DNA of 64,000 bases from Nannocystis pusilla (lineage in GTDB: Bacteria; Myxococcota_A; Polyangia; Nannocystales; Nannocystaceae): assembly GCF_026626665.1 (NCBI RefSeq), contig NZ_JAPNKE010000002.1:8638001-8702000 (forward strand). Reading direction: 5' to 3'. The position numbers and the translations under genes were made by a program. Below are positions 7,019 to 15,376 of this stretch, piece after piece (the first letter of the stretch is position 1; each line of letters opens with the position of its first letter). Under the pieces are notes generated by a model. It worked only from the letters and a program-made list of their open reading frames with translations. It searched no databases and had not been told where the DNA came from.

Positions 7019-7902
7019 CGCAGGACACGAGCGCCGTCTCATCGGCGCCTTTGTCCCCCGAGCTCCCGCCGAGCGGCCGGTCCTCGCGGCGCCGCCTGCT
7101 CGCGCGCGCGATGGTCAAGACGATCGCCAGCTACGAGCTGATCGGCGCCGGCGACCGCGTGATGGTGGCGGTCTCCGGCGGCAAGGACAGCTACACGCTG
7201 CTCGACTTGTTGTGGGAGGCGAAGGCGCGGGCGCCGTTCCGCTTCGACGTGGTGGCGGTCCACCTCGACCAGGTGCAGCCCGGCTACGACGGGGCGCCGC
7301 TGCGCCGCTGGCTCGAGCGCTTCGGGGCGCCGTTCGAGATCTTGCGCGAGGACACGTACACGCCGGTGGTGGCCCACACGCCCGCGGGCAAGGCGTTCTG
7401 CTCGATGTGCTCGCGGCTGCGGCGGGGGATCCTGTACACCGCGGCGGAGCGGCTCGGGTGTAACAAGATCGCGCTCGGCCATCACCGCGACGACAGCCTC
7501 GAGACGCTGCTGCTCAACCTGTTCTACGCCGGTCGCTTGCAGGCGATGCCCGCCGGCTACACCACCGACGACGGCCGATTCCGCGTGATTCGCCCGCTCA
7601 TCGAGTGCGCCGAGGCCGACATCGCCGCGCACGCGAGCGAGGCCGGCTACCCGATCCTCCCGTGCAACCTGTGCGGCTCGCAGGACAACCTCCGCCGCGA
7701 CAAGATGTCCGCCCTCATCACCCAGCTCGAGCAGGACAACCCCGACGTCCGCTCGGTGATGCTGAGCGCGCTCAAGAACGTGGCGCCCTCGCACCTGCTC
7801 GACCCCCGCCTGCTCGCGCGCGGCGAGCCCGACGAGGTCGCCGTGCCCGACCTGCCCCAGCCCACGAAGCCGGGCCCGCGCCGCCTCACCGTGCTGCCCT
7901 GA
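6943..7902 (+). CDS. ttcA: tRNA 2-thiocytidine biosynthesis protein TtcA
   Basis: 319 residues. The PP-loop VSGGKDSYTLL binds ATP; CSMC and CNLCG supply the cysteines that hold the iron-sulfur cluster in TtcA; GHHRDDSLETLLLNLFY is a family signature. The enzyme thiolates cytidine 32 of tRNAs. The first about 55 residues are a non-conserved Ser/Pro-rich extension. GTG at 6943 overlaps the yjbQ stop (GTGA); ATG at 7006 in the duplicated segment is the alternative start. Catalytic residues are intact. The gene is followed by a perfect repeat hairpin. Confidence 0.93.
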   Translation: MTDSTDDNAAATPKAPHPHQLMTDSSQDTSAVSSAPLSPELPPSGRSSRRRLLARAMVKTIASYELIGAGDRVMVAVSGGKDSYTLLDLLWEAKARAPFRFDVVAVHLDQVQPGYDGAPLRRWLERFGAPFEILREDTYTPVVAHTPAGKAFCSMCSRLRRGILYTAAERLGCNKIALGHHRDDSLETLLLNLFYAGRLQAMPAGYTTDDGRFRVIRPLIECAEADIAAHASEAGYPILPCNLCGSQDNLRRDKMSALITQLEQDNPDVRSVMLSALKNVAPSHLLDPRLLARGEPDEVAVPDLPQPTKPGPRRLTVLP

Positions 7903-7913
7903 CGCTGCGATCA

Positions 7914-7933
7914 ACATGTCCTTCGGGACATGT
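7914..7933. repeat. canonical palindromic repeat, perfect 8-base stem with TTCG loop
   Basis: ACATGTCC-TTCG-GGACATGT. It is the most regular copy in the window. As RNA it would form a C(UUCG)G-capped hairpin, an exceptionally stable fold. It begins 12 bases after the ttcA stop, so it may end or protect that transcript. Confidence 0.8.
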
Positions 7934-8072
7934 GTACGTGCCGCGCGCGACGAGCACCGGCAACCCGGGCTACGGCCGAAGTCGGGTCCGCGCCGCCCGA
8001 CCGCGCTGCCCCGGGCGCAGTCCGGGCTCCGACTGGGAGCCGAGCCCGCGCCGTCCCGGCCGTTGCTCCGAA

Positions 8073-8106
8073 GATGTCCTTCGAGACATGTTCTGAGGCA
8101 TGCCTC
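8073..8106. repeat. dispersed palindromic repeat, imperfect copy
   Basis: GATGTCCTTCGAGACATG followed by the perfect 12-base palindrome GAGGCATGCCTC at 8095-8106. Confidence 0.6.
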
Positions 8107-8413
8107 TGTGACGCGTCGCAGAAGCCGCTCGGTGACCCGCGCTGAGACCTGCACTCGGCACCTGTCGCTCATGCCCGAGCGAAGAAGGCCATGAGCGCGC
8201 GATCGCGCGACCCTCCGAGGGGCCGAGTCACGAGGTCGGCGCGAACACGCGCGAGGTTCGGCCGCAGCGTCGCGATGAGCCCGCGGTCTCGACTCGAGCG
8301 CAGCCGTGCCCCGCGCGCAACCGCGCCGTTCGGCGGCGGATACTCTCTGAACAGGTCGAGAGTTCGCGGCCTCAGACCACCGAGATCTTCAGGCAGGCCT
8401 CGGCAGTCTTTGT

Positions 8414-8452
8414 AGACATGTCCCTCGGGACCTGGCACGCGAGACATGCTCC
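8414..8452. repeat. dispersed palindromic repeat downstream of ssb
   Basis: GACATGTCCCTCGGGACCTG, then GCGAGACATGCTCCTCGC. It lies about 45 bases after the ssb stop on the minus strand. Confidence 0.6.
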
Positions 8453-8494
8453 TCGCGCCAGGTCCTCGCGGCCAGCTCCGCCCGCTGCGGCGGC

Positions 8495-9139
<645 letters not shown>

Positions 9140-9568
9140 GAGATTGCTCTGGTTCTTCCTGTGGTCGCACGAGGCCCGTGAGGGGCAATCACGAGCGGCG
9201 CGCGGATGATACGCGAAACTGCCCCCGCGGGGAGGTCGCTCGGTGCGGCTGCCTGTTTGCAGGTGCCGCGAAGAAAGTCGAGCCCGTCGTGTCGCCGTGG
9301 CGACCCCTGCGCGCGCTCGGACGCGGCGTAGCGGCAAAGTGCGCTCGGACGCTTGACTTTGCGCACGATAGTTTGGGCTCGGGCGACGCTGCCGAGATCG
9401 TCGCGACTCGGGCCCGCCCTGAAGTACACCGCTCCGCCCCCGAGTGGGGACGCCGCGATCCCTGATTCTTCCGCGTCCGCCTGGCCGCCAACCGGTGATT
9501 TGTTGACGATGAGCGGCGTTCGGGACTATTACCGGGCATAGTGAGGAGTACTCCCCACGTACGCCGCC
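9140..9568. other. 429-base divergent intergenic region between ssb and the GT2-like gene
   Basis: No coding signal. The right end holds a promoter candidate for the rightward gene (9503-9532). The leftward ssb promoter must lie in 9140-9300; a TATCAT hexamer on the minus strand near 9206-9211 is a possible -10. Confidence 0.5.
9503..9532 (+). promoter_or_regulatory. candidate promoter of the GT2-like gene
   Basis: TTGACG at 9503-9508, 18-base spacer, TATTAC at 9527-9532, 36 bases before the ATG at 9569. This is one of the better sigma70-like matches in the window. Confidence 0.45.
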
Positions 9569-10156
9569 ATGCAGTTGTCGCTCAGCGTCATCCTCTTGCT
9601 ACGGAACCGTGAACCGGCCGTGACCCAGATGGTGCGGCGGGCTGTCGACGTGGTGCGGAGTCTCGGGGCCAAGGGGCGGCCGTTCGAGCTGCTGGCGGTC
9701 GACCAGACCTCCGTCGACAACACGCTCAGCCTGCTGAGCGTCCTGCACGCGCGGATCCCCGAGCTGCGGATCCTGCAAGACGTGCGTCAAGGCATGGCGG
9801 TGATCGAGGCGGCGCGGGCGGCCCGCGGCGATCGCTGGTTGCTGGTCGACCGCGTCGTCGACCCCCAGCTCATGACCTGGGGCTTGAATCAGCTGGAGAG
9901 CGGCAAGCGGGCCGCGATCGTGCCGGGGGAGATCCTCGCGGTCGAGGCCAAGCTCGGCGCGCAGGTGCTCGGCCACCTCGCCGGTGGGCTCGTTTCGGCC
10001 CAGCAGGCCGTCGAACACGAGCTCGCGGCACGGGGTCAGCGGGCGGCGTGGAGCCCCGCGCCCGACCGCGGCGTCGCCGAACGCGCCGCGCTGTTCGTGC
10101 GCCAGCGCCTGGGTTGGGTCGGTTTGAGCCAGCTCGACCGCCCGCTCGGGACCTGA
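9569..10156 (+). CDS. glycosyltransferase family 2-like protein, degenerate
   Basis: 195 residues. The first 100 resemble the N-terminal half of a GT-A fold (LSVILLLRNREPAVTQMVRRAV, ELLAVDQTSVDNTLSLLSVL, GMAVIEAARAARGDRWLLVD) with D-x-T-S-x-D-x-T in place of the usual nucleotide-binding D-D-x-S-x-D. The DxD and the acceptor half are missing, so catalysis is doubtful. The downstream rseP gene is 25 bases away on the same strand. Function unknown; a regulatory or scaffold role is possible but unsupported. Confidence 0.55.
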   Translation: MQLSLSVILLLRNREPAVTQMVRRAVDVVRSLGAKGRPFELLAVDQTSVDNTLSLLSVLHARIPELRILQDVRQGMAVIEAARAARGDRWLLVDRVVDPQLMTWGLNQLESGKRAAIVPGEILAVEAKLGAQVLGHLAGGLVSAQQAVEHELAARGQRAAWSPAPDRGVAERAALFVRQRLGWVGLSQLDRPLGT

Positions 10157-10169
10157 GCTCGCCCGCTGC

Positions 10170-10175
10170 TATAGT
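10170..10175 (+). promoter_or_regulatory. candidate -10 hexamer of rseP, leaderless arrangement
   Basis: TATAGT in GCTGCTATAGTCCC is 6 bases before the GTG at 10182. No Shine-Dalgarno sequence is present. Confidence 0.4.
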
Positions 10176-10181
10176 CCCGCG

Positions 10182-11270
10182 GTGGCCACAATCCTCGCCA
10201 TCGTCGCGCTCTCGCTTTTAATCATCGTTCACGAGTTCGGGCACTACATCTGCGCGGTCGCCACCGGCATGAAGGTCGACCGCTTCAGCGTGTTCGGCAT
10301 CGGTCCGGTGGTCGCGCGGCTCGGCGTGTGGCGCGGCACCGAGTTCGTCATCAGCGCGATCCCCTTCGGCGCCTACGTGCACATCGTCGGCATGGAGGCC
10401 GACGACGCCCCCTCGCTCGCGGTGGCCGAGGGCGGGCGCCCCGGCGAGGTCCCCCAGCACGACCCGAACGATCCCACCCTTTATCGCAACCGCCCGATCT
10501 GGGCCCGCATGCTCGCCATCCTCGGCGGTCCGCTGGCCAACTACCTCACCGCGATGGTGCTCGGCTTCGTCGCCCTGACCATGATCGGCAACGAGGTCCC
10601 GCTGTCGATGCGCGTCGACAACGTCGTCGAGCCGGCGGCCCAGACCGCGGGCCTTCTGCCCGGCGACGAGCTGTACAAGATCGCCGGCGAGGATGTCACC
10701 GGTCGCGGCACGCAGGACAAGATCCTCGCCACCACCGCCGCGCACAAGGGCGAGACCGTGGCGATGGTCGTGCGCCGCGACGGCCAGGAGGTCGCGCTCG
10801 ACCTGCCGCTGACCGCCGAGGGCAAGATCGGCATCCAGATGTCGCCTGGCGACGTCACGCGTGAGACCCACCCGGTCGGCATCGCCGCCAAGACCGCCGT
10901 CCTGTTCCCGATCAAGTTCAGCGCCTTCCAGCTCGACGCGCTCGGCAAGTGGGTCACCGGTCGCATCGAGGGCAAGATGAGCGGCCCGGTCGGCATCGTC
11001 CGCGAGATCGCCAAGTCGGCCGAGCGCGGCATCGAGGCCTTCCTCGAGATCGCCATCAAGATGAGCACCCTGCTCGGCCTGTTCAACCTGCTCCCGCTGC
11101 CCGCCCTCGACGGCGGCCGCTTCGTCTTCCTCCTGTGGGAGGCCGTGACTCGCCGGCGCGTCACCCCGCGCATCGAGGAGACCGTCCACGGCATCGGCAT
11201 GCTGGCCCTGCTCGGCCTCATCCTCTGGGTCACCATCCGCAACGACCTGTTCTCGCACCTCTTCGGCTGA
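10182..11270 (+). CDS. rseP: site-2 protease RseP (M50 family)
   Basis: 362 residues. HEFGH at 17-21 within the first membrane helix binds the catalytic zinc with its Glu; a second site NLLPLPALDGGR near residue 300 supplies the Asp ligand. A PDZ domain lies in the middle (about 130-215, VVEPAAQTAGLLPGDEL). The family cleaves anti-sigma factors and other proteins within the membrane. Here it is placed between a GT2-like gene and uvrC rather than beside dxr/bamA, so the usual context is absent. GTG 10182 is the start. A plausible client is the anti-sigma protein near 61.5-62.0 kb, but that is inference. Confidence 0.93.
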   Translation: MATILAIVALSLLIIVHEFGHYICAVATGMKVDRFSVFGIGPVVARLGVWRGTEFVISAIPFGAYVHIVGMEADDAPSLAVAEGGRPGEVPQHDPNDPTLYRNRPIWARMLAILGGPLANYLTAMVLGFVALTMIGNEVPLSMRVDNVVEPAAQTAGLLPGDELYKIAGEDVTGRGTQDKILATTAAHKGETVAMVVRRDGQEVALDLPLTAEGKIGIQMSPGDVTRETHPVGIAAKTAVLFPIKFSAFQLDALGKWVTGRIEGKMSGPVGIVREIAKSAERGIEAFLEIAIKMSTLLGLFNLLPLPALDGGRFVFLLWEAVTRRRVTPRIEETVHGIGMLALLGLILWVTIRNDLFSHLFG

Positions 11271-11371
11271 GATGGCCCATGGCCGCGCGTCAAGGACGAC
11301 CCCCGCACAAACCCTCCGCCTCCCCCGCCGCCGCGCCGCCGCCCCCCGCCGGTCCTCCGGCTGAAGGTGCT

Positions 11372-11441
11372 TGGGACAGGCCCCCGAGGACATGTCCCAG
11401 GCAGCAGGCGCTGCGGGACAGGCTCCTGAGGCCATGTCCCA
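11372..11441. repeat. two tandem copies of the dispersed palindromic repeat at the 5' end of uvrC
   Basis: TGGGACAGG...GGACATGTCCCA at 11372-11399 and GGGACAGG...GCCATGTCCCA at 11414-11441 are direct copies separated by 14 bases; each is itself a hairpin with an 8-9-base stem. Three possible uvrC starts (TTG 11371, ATG 11392, ATG 11434) fall inside them. Confidence 0.75.
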
Positions 11442-13827
11442 AAAGCCATATTCCGACGACGCCCCGAAGGCGCCGTCGACCGAGGCGTACACCCCCGAGA
11501 CCGAGGACGTGCTCGAGAGCTTCGAGGTCGCCGACGGCGGCGCGGGCGACCTCGACGCGCCGGGGCGGTTCGTCGGCTCGGCGCGGACCGAGGCGCTGGC
11601 GGCGATCCAGGCCGACGCCGAGTGGCAGCCGCGCGCGGGCACGGCCGAGGAGCTGGCGGAGATCGTCGAGCGCCTGCCCGACCTGCCCGGCGTCTACATC
11701 ATGCGCGACCGCAAGGGCGACGTGGTCTACGTCGGCAAGGCCAAGCGGCTGCGCGCGCGCGTGCGGCAGTACTTCAACGGCACCGACCCGCGGCTGTTCG
11801 TGCCCTACCTGGCGCACACGCTCGGCGACATCGAGACGGTGGTGACCTCCAACGACAAGGAGGCGCTGCTGCTCGAGAACAACCTCATCAAAAAGTACAA
11901 GCCGCGCTTCAACGTCAAGCTGCGCGACGACAAGCAGTTCCTGGTCCTGCGCCTCGACCCCAAGGCCAAGTGGCCGCGGCTCGAGCTGGTCCGGCGCATG
12001 CGTCAGGACGGCGCCCGCTACTTCGGCCCGTACCACTCGGCCCAGAGCGCCCGCCACACGCTCAAGGTCGTCAACCGCTACTTCAAGCTGCGGACCTGCA
12101 CCGACTACACCCTGACGCACCGCAAGCGCCCGTGCCTGCAGCACCAGATCGGCCGCTGCCCGGCGCCGTGCGTCTACCCCGTCGACCGCGACGCCTACGG
12201 CCTGCAGGTCAAGGGCGTCGGCCTGTTCCTCGAGGGCAGGCACAAGGAGCTGGTGGCCGGCCTCACCACGCAGATGGAGGACGCCGCCGGCGCGCTCGAG
12301 TTCGAGACCGCCGCGCGCCTGCGCGACCAGCTGTCGGCGATCAGCACCAGCCTCGAGCGCCAGCAGGTGGTCGGCTCGGCCGCGCTCGACCAGGACGTCG
12401 TCGGCATGTACCGCGAGGGCGGCCAGGTCGAGTTCGTGGTCATGCACGTGCGCCAGGGCAAGCTGCTCGGCACGCGCACCTTCTCGGCCCGCGGCATGGA
12501 GCTGCCCGACCCCGACGTGCTCGGCAGCTTCCTCGTCGCCTACTACGACGACGCGCCGACGATCCCCGACGAGATCCTCCTGCCCGCCGAGCTGCTCGAC
12601 GACGACGAGGCGCCGCTCAAGGCGTGGCTGCGCGAGCACAGCGGCCGCAAGGTCGCGCTCCTCGTGCCCGAGCGCGGCGACCGCAAGAAGCTGCTGCTCC
12701 TGGCCCAGCGCAACGCCGCCTCCAACTTCACCTCGCGCCGCAACCGCGCCGAGGACAGCGAGCAGGCGCTGCGCACCCTGCAGCAGCGCCTCGGCCTCAC
12801 CCGCCTGCCGCGCGTGATCGAGTGCTACGACATCAGCCACATCCAGGGCCAGGACACCGTCGCGTCGATGGTCGTGTTCGTCGACGGCGCCCCGGCCAAG
12901 AAGCGCTACCGCAGCTTCAAGATCAAGGGCCTCGGCGGCCTGGCCCAGGGCGACCGCCAGAACGACGACTTCCGCAGCATGTACGAGGTGCTCGGCCGCC
13001 GGCTCAAGCGCGCGAATGTCGGTGAGGACATGTCCGAAGAGGCAGATGAATCCGCTGAGGCCGAGGTCGAGGCCGAGGCGACGATCGACGCGCTCGACGA
13101 GGTCGTCGAGAACACCTGGGCGCTGCCCGACCTGCTGGTCATCGACGGCGGCAAGGGCCAGCTCGGGCGGGTGATCGCCGCGCTGCACGACCTCGGGGTG
13201 CCGATCGGCGAGGGCGGGGTCGACGTCGTCTCGCTGGCCAAGGAGCGGCGCCAGGGCCTGGGGCGCGGCAAGGCGGCGCTGCAGCGGCTGCGCACCTTCA
13301 AGACCTACGCCGACGCCGCGGCCGCGCTCGACGCCGCGGGCACGCTCACGGCCGAGGACGCGCCGACGCCGGTGGAGCCCGACCCCGACGCGCCGCAGCG
13401 CCCGGGCCAGAGCTACCAGGACTTCGTCGTGCGCACGCCCGACGACGACCCCGAGGAGTGGGAGGTCAAGCCGGAACGCGTGTTCGTGCCCGGCGCGAAG
13501 GATGCGATCCGCCTGCGCCCCGGCAGCTCCGAGCTGTACTTGATGACGCAGATCCGCGACGAGGCCCACCGCTTCGCGATCACCCACCACCGCAAGCGCC
13601 GCGGCAAGCGGGCCCTCCACAGCGCCCTCGACGACATCCCCGGCGTCGGCCCGGCGCTGAAGAAGGCGCTCATCCAGCACTTCGGCACGGTCGCGGAGAT
13701 CCGCAACGCGGCGCCGGCGCGGTTGACGGAGGTGAAAGGCGTGGGCGCAGCGCTGGCGCAGCGGATCCACGAGGCCCTCAGCGAGGGCGGGGCCGCAGCG
13801 AGTGCGCCCCCGCGCGGCGAGTCGTAG
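11434..13827 (+). CDS. uvrC: excinuclease ABC subunit C (UvrC), with extension and insert
   Basis: 797 residues from ATG 11434, against about 600-650 in most UvrC. In order: an acidic N-terminal extension of about 80 residues; the GIY-YIG nuclease (LPGVYIMRDRKGDVVYVGKAK); the four-cysteine segment LRTCTDYTLTHRKRPCLQ...RCPAPC; the UVR motif for UvrB (GALEFETAARLRDQL); the RNase H-like nuclease (IECYDISHIQGQDTVASMV, LLVIDGGKGQL); and a C-terminal helix-hairpin-helix pair. It makes both incisions in nucleotide excision repair. Between the RNase H blocks lies an insert (NVGEDMSEEADESAEAEVEA) whose core is a copy of the dispersed repeat at 13026-13044; another insert precedes FVVRTP. ATG 11392 or TTG 11371 are alternative starts. 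Confidence 0.93.
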   Translation: MSQKPYSDDAPKAPSTEAYTPETEDVLESFEVADGGAGDLDAPGRFVGSARTEALAAIQADAEWQPRAGTAEELAEIVERLPDLPGVYIMRDRKGDVVYVGKAKRLRARVRQYFNGTDPRLFVPYLAHTLGDIETVVTSNDKEALLLENNLIKKYKPRFNVKLRDDKQFLVLRLDPKAKWPRLELVRRMRQDGARYFGPYHSAQSARHTLKVVNRYFKLRTCTDYTLTHRKRPCLQHQIGRCPAPCVYPVDRDAYGLQVKGVGLFLEGRHKELVAGLTTQMEDAAGALEFETAARLRDQLSAISTSLERQQVVGSAALDQDVVGMYREGGQVEFVVMHVRQGKLLGTRTFSARGMELPDPDVLGSFLVAYYDDAPTIPDEILLPAELLDDDEAPLKAWLREHSGRKVALLVPERGDRKKLLLLAQRNAASNFTSRRNRAEDSEQALRTLQQRLGLTRLPRVIECYDISHIQGQDTVASMVVFVDGAPAKKRYRSFKIKGLGGLAQGDRQNDDFRSMYEVLGRRLKRANVGEDMSEEADESAEAEVEAEATIDALDEVVENTWALPDLLVIDGGKGQLGRVIAALHDLGVPIGEGGVDVVSLAKERRQGLGRGKAALQRLRTFKTYADAAAALDAAGTLTAEDAPTPVEPDPDAPQRPGQSYQDFVVRTPDDDPEEWEVKPERVFVPGAKDAIRLRPGSSELYLMTQIRDEAHRFAITHHRKRRGKRALHSALDDIPGVGPALKKALIQHFGTVAEIRNAAPARLTEVKGVGAALAQRIHEALSEGGAAASAPPRGES
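13026..13044. repeat. dispersed palindromic repeat inside uvrC
   Basis: GGACATGTCCGAAGAGGCA, identical over all 19 bases to 46876-46894 and, as its reverse complement, over 17 bases to 38381-38397. It is read in frame as E-D-M-S-E-E-A within an acidic linker. Confidence 0.85.
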
Positions 13828-13842
13828 TACCGTCGTCGCCGC

Positions 13843-15153
13843 ATGGCCGTCATCAGCTTCGACTGCCCCAACTGCGGCGCCAAGCTCCAGCCCGACGACA
13901 GCAAGCGCCGCGCTCGTTGTCAGTACTGCGGCGCCAACTTCGACCTGCCGCGCACCACCGCGGTGCAGCCGCAGCACATCCACGCCGGCGCCCAGGCGGC
14001 CCCGAAGGTCGTCGGCGCGCTGGTCACCGGCGTGGCGACGATGACGGTGCTCGGCGTCGTCACCTCGTATCTCGCGATGTCGCCGGCGACCTCGACCTCG
14101 GTCACGCAGGCGCTGGTGCCGACGACCCCGGGCGCGCCGGCCCAGACGCCGACGATCGGCGGCCCGCCGGTCAAGGCCGACCCGATGCGCAACGAGGCCG
14201 ACTTCATGTGGGACGAGGTCGGCGGCCCGCCGATCGTCGTGACCATCGAAGGCAAGGAGCACGTCCTCGGGCGCCTGCGCGTGCGCCCCGACGACCAGCT
14301 GCACGTCGCCGTGTTCGCGGCCGACGACGGCAAGGAGCGCTACCGCGTCGGCCCGTTCGGCAGCTACGGCGAGGCCTACCGCGCGACCCACTTCAGCGTG
14401 GTCGGCGAGCGCCTCTTCGTGACCGACTTCCGCGGCAAGCTCAAGGCGTTCGACCTGGCCAGCGGCAAGTCGGTGCAGGAGATGGCGCTGACCGATCGCG
14501 CCGAGCGCTTCTGCCTGCTCGATGAGACAGCCGAGAGCCCGCGCCTGTACCTCGCGCTGGTCGACCGGCGCCAGTTCATGGTCGACGTGGCCACGCCGGC
14601 GCTCAAGGAGGAGAAGCTGCCGAAGGCCTGCGACGCGAAGAACGTATGGGCCCCGCGCGGCGGAGACCCGTCGCTGTCGACGGGCGAGCGGCTGCGTCGC
14701 GCGCCGAAGGTCGAGGGCATCGAAGTCTCGGGCGTGCACCTCGACGGCACGCTGGGGGTCGCGCGCGGCGTGAAGTCGCCGGGCACCGCCTATCCGATGG
14801 TCTTCGGCTTCGACCCCGCGTCGCGCGAGGTCCGGTGGAAGAGCCCGGTGCCCGCGGTCGACCTCGCCTCCGTGCGCGAGCGCGACAACGAACAGGACAT
14901 TTTGGCCGGGGGTCGCTACTTCGGCACCTACGGCGAGGGCCCCGAGCACTGGCACCTCGTCGCCTTCGACGCGAAGACCGGCGATCGCCTGTGGGACAAC
15001 AAGCTGCGCAGCATTTTCGCGGTCGACTGGTTGCGCGGCATCGAGGCCAGCGCGAACCACGTCTTCCTGGTGCGCATGAGCTCCGTCGAGGTGTACGACG
15101 CCGCAACCGGTGCGCTCAAGGCCACGATCGGCGACGAGAGCTACGACGGTTGA
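13843..15153 (+). CDS. zinc-ribbon membrane protein with PQQ-like beta-propeller
   Basis: 436 residues. The N-terminus is a zinc ribbon (DCPNCGAKL...RCQYCGANF). A membrane helix follows near residues 55-78 (VVGALVTGVATMTVLGVV), and the remaining 300 residues carry repeated strand motifs of the PQQ/WD-type propeller such as LKAFDLASGKSVQEM, FGFDPASREVRWKS and LVAFDAKTGDRLWDNKL. No enzyme active site is visible. The arrangement suggests a membrane-anchored propeller with a cytoplasmic zinc ribbon. Similar architectures are common and uncharacterised in myxobacteria. Function unknown. Confidence 0.7.
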   Translation: MAVISFDCPNCGAKLQPDDSKRRARCQYCGANFDLPRTTAVQPQHIHAGAQAAPKVVGALVTGVATMTVLGVVTSYLAMSPATSTSVTQALVPTTPGAPAQTPTIGGPPVKADPMRNEADFMWDEVGGPPIVVTIEGKEHVLGRLRVRPDDQLHVAVFAADDGKERYRVGPFGSYGEAYRATHFSVVGERLFVTDFRGKLKAFDLASGKSVQEMALTDRAERFCLLDETAESPRLYLALVDRRQFMVDVATPALKEEKLPKACDAKNVWAPRGGDPSLSTGERLRRAPKVEGIEVSGVHLDGTLGVARGVKSPGTAYPMVFGFDPASREVRWKSPVPAVDLASVRERDNEQDILAGGRYFGTYGEGPEHWHLVAFDAKTGDRLWDNKLRSIFAVDWLRGIEASANHVFLVRMSSVEVYDAATGALKATIGDESYDG

Positions 15154-15331
15154 CGCCGTACGTCGCCTGTCGCAAAGGCCACATGGGGTCCCGCCGCGGC
15201 TTGTCGCTGCCGCGCGCGGTTGCTAGCATCGATGATGCGCAGAAGCAGCGCGAAGTAGATAGCTGAGGGACGGACACTGCGAGGGCCCGCGCGGGCGCCG
15301 GCAAAGCCGGTCGGTCGCGCCCGGCCTGCGG

Positions 15332-15363
15332 CCCACAAGGACATAAGGACATGTCCTTGTGGG
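15332..15363. terminator. perfect 13-base inverted repeat between convergent genes
   Basis: CCCACAAGGACAT (15332-15344) and ATGTCCTTGTGGG (15351-15363) pair exactly around AAGGAC. The inner part is the dispersed repeat motif. Placed between the propeller gene and the MFS gene, 14 bases after the latter's stop, it could terminate transcripts from both sides. Confidence 0.7.
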
Positions 15364-15376
15364 CAGCGATGATTCG

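Larger units (their letters stand above)
7903..8494. other. 592-base gene-free stretch with three repeat copies
   Basis: Between convergent ttcA and ssb. It holds palindromic repeats at 7914, 8073 and 8414. Short open frames exist in the middle (about 8100-8400), but their arginine/serine/proline-rich translations lack any coding signature. I see no RNA gene. Confidence 0.6.

Noticed and set aside
8191..8415. Short plus-strand open frame in the gap between ttcA and ssb
   Set aside because: Low-complexity Arg/Ser/Pro translation, no codon bias, no ribosome binding site.
11290..15060. A 1256-codon open frame on the minus strand opposite uvrC and the propeller gene
   Set aside because: It mirrors the strong codon bias of the plus-strand genes; the translation is Arg/Ala/Val/Leu-rich without domains, while the plus strand encodes clear UvrC.
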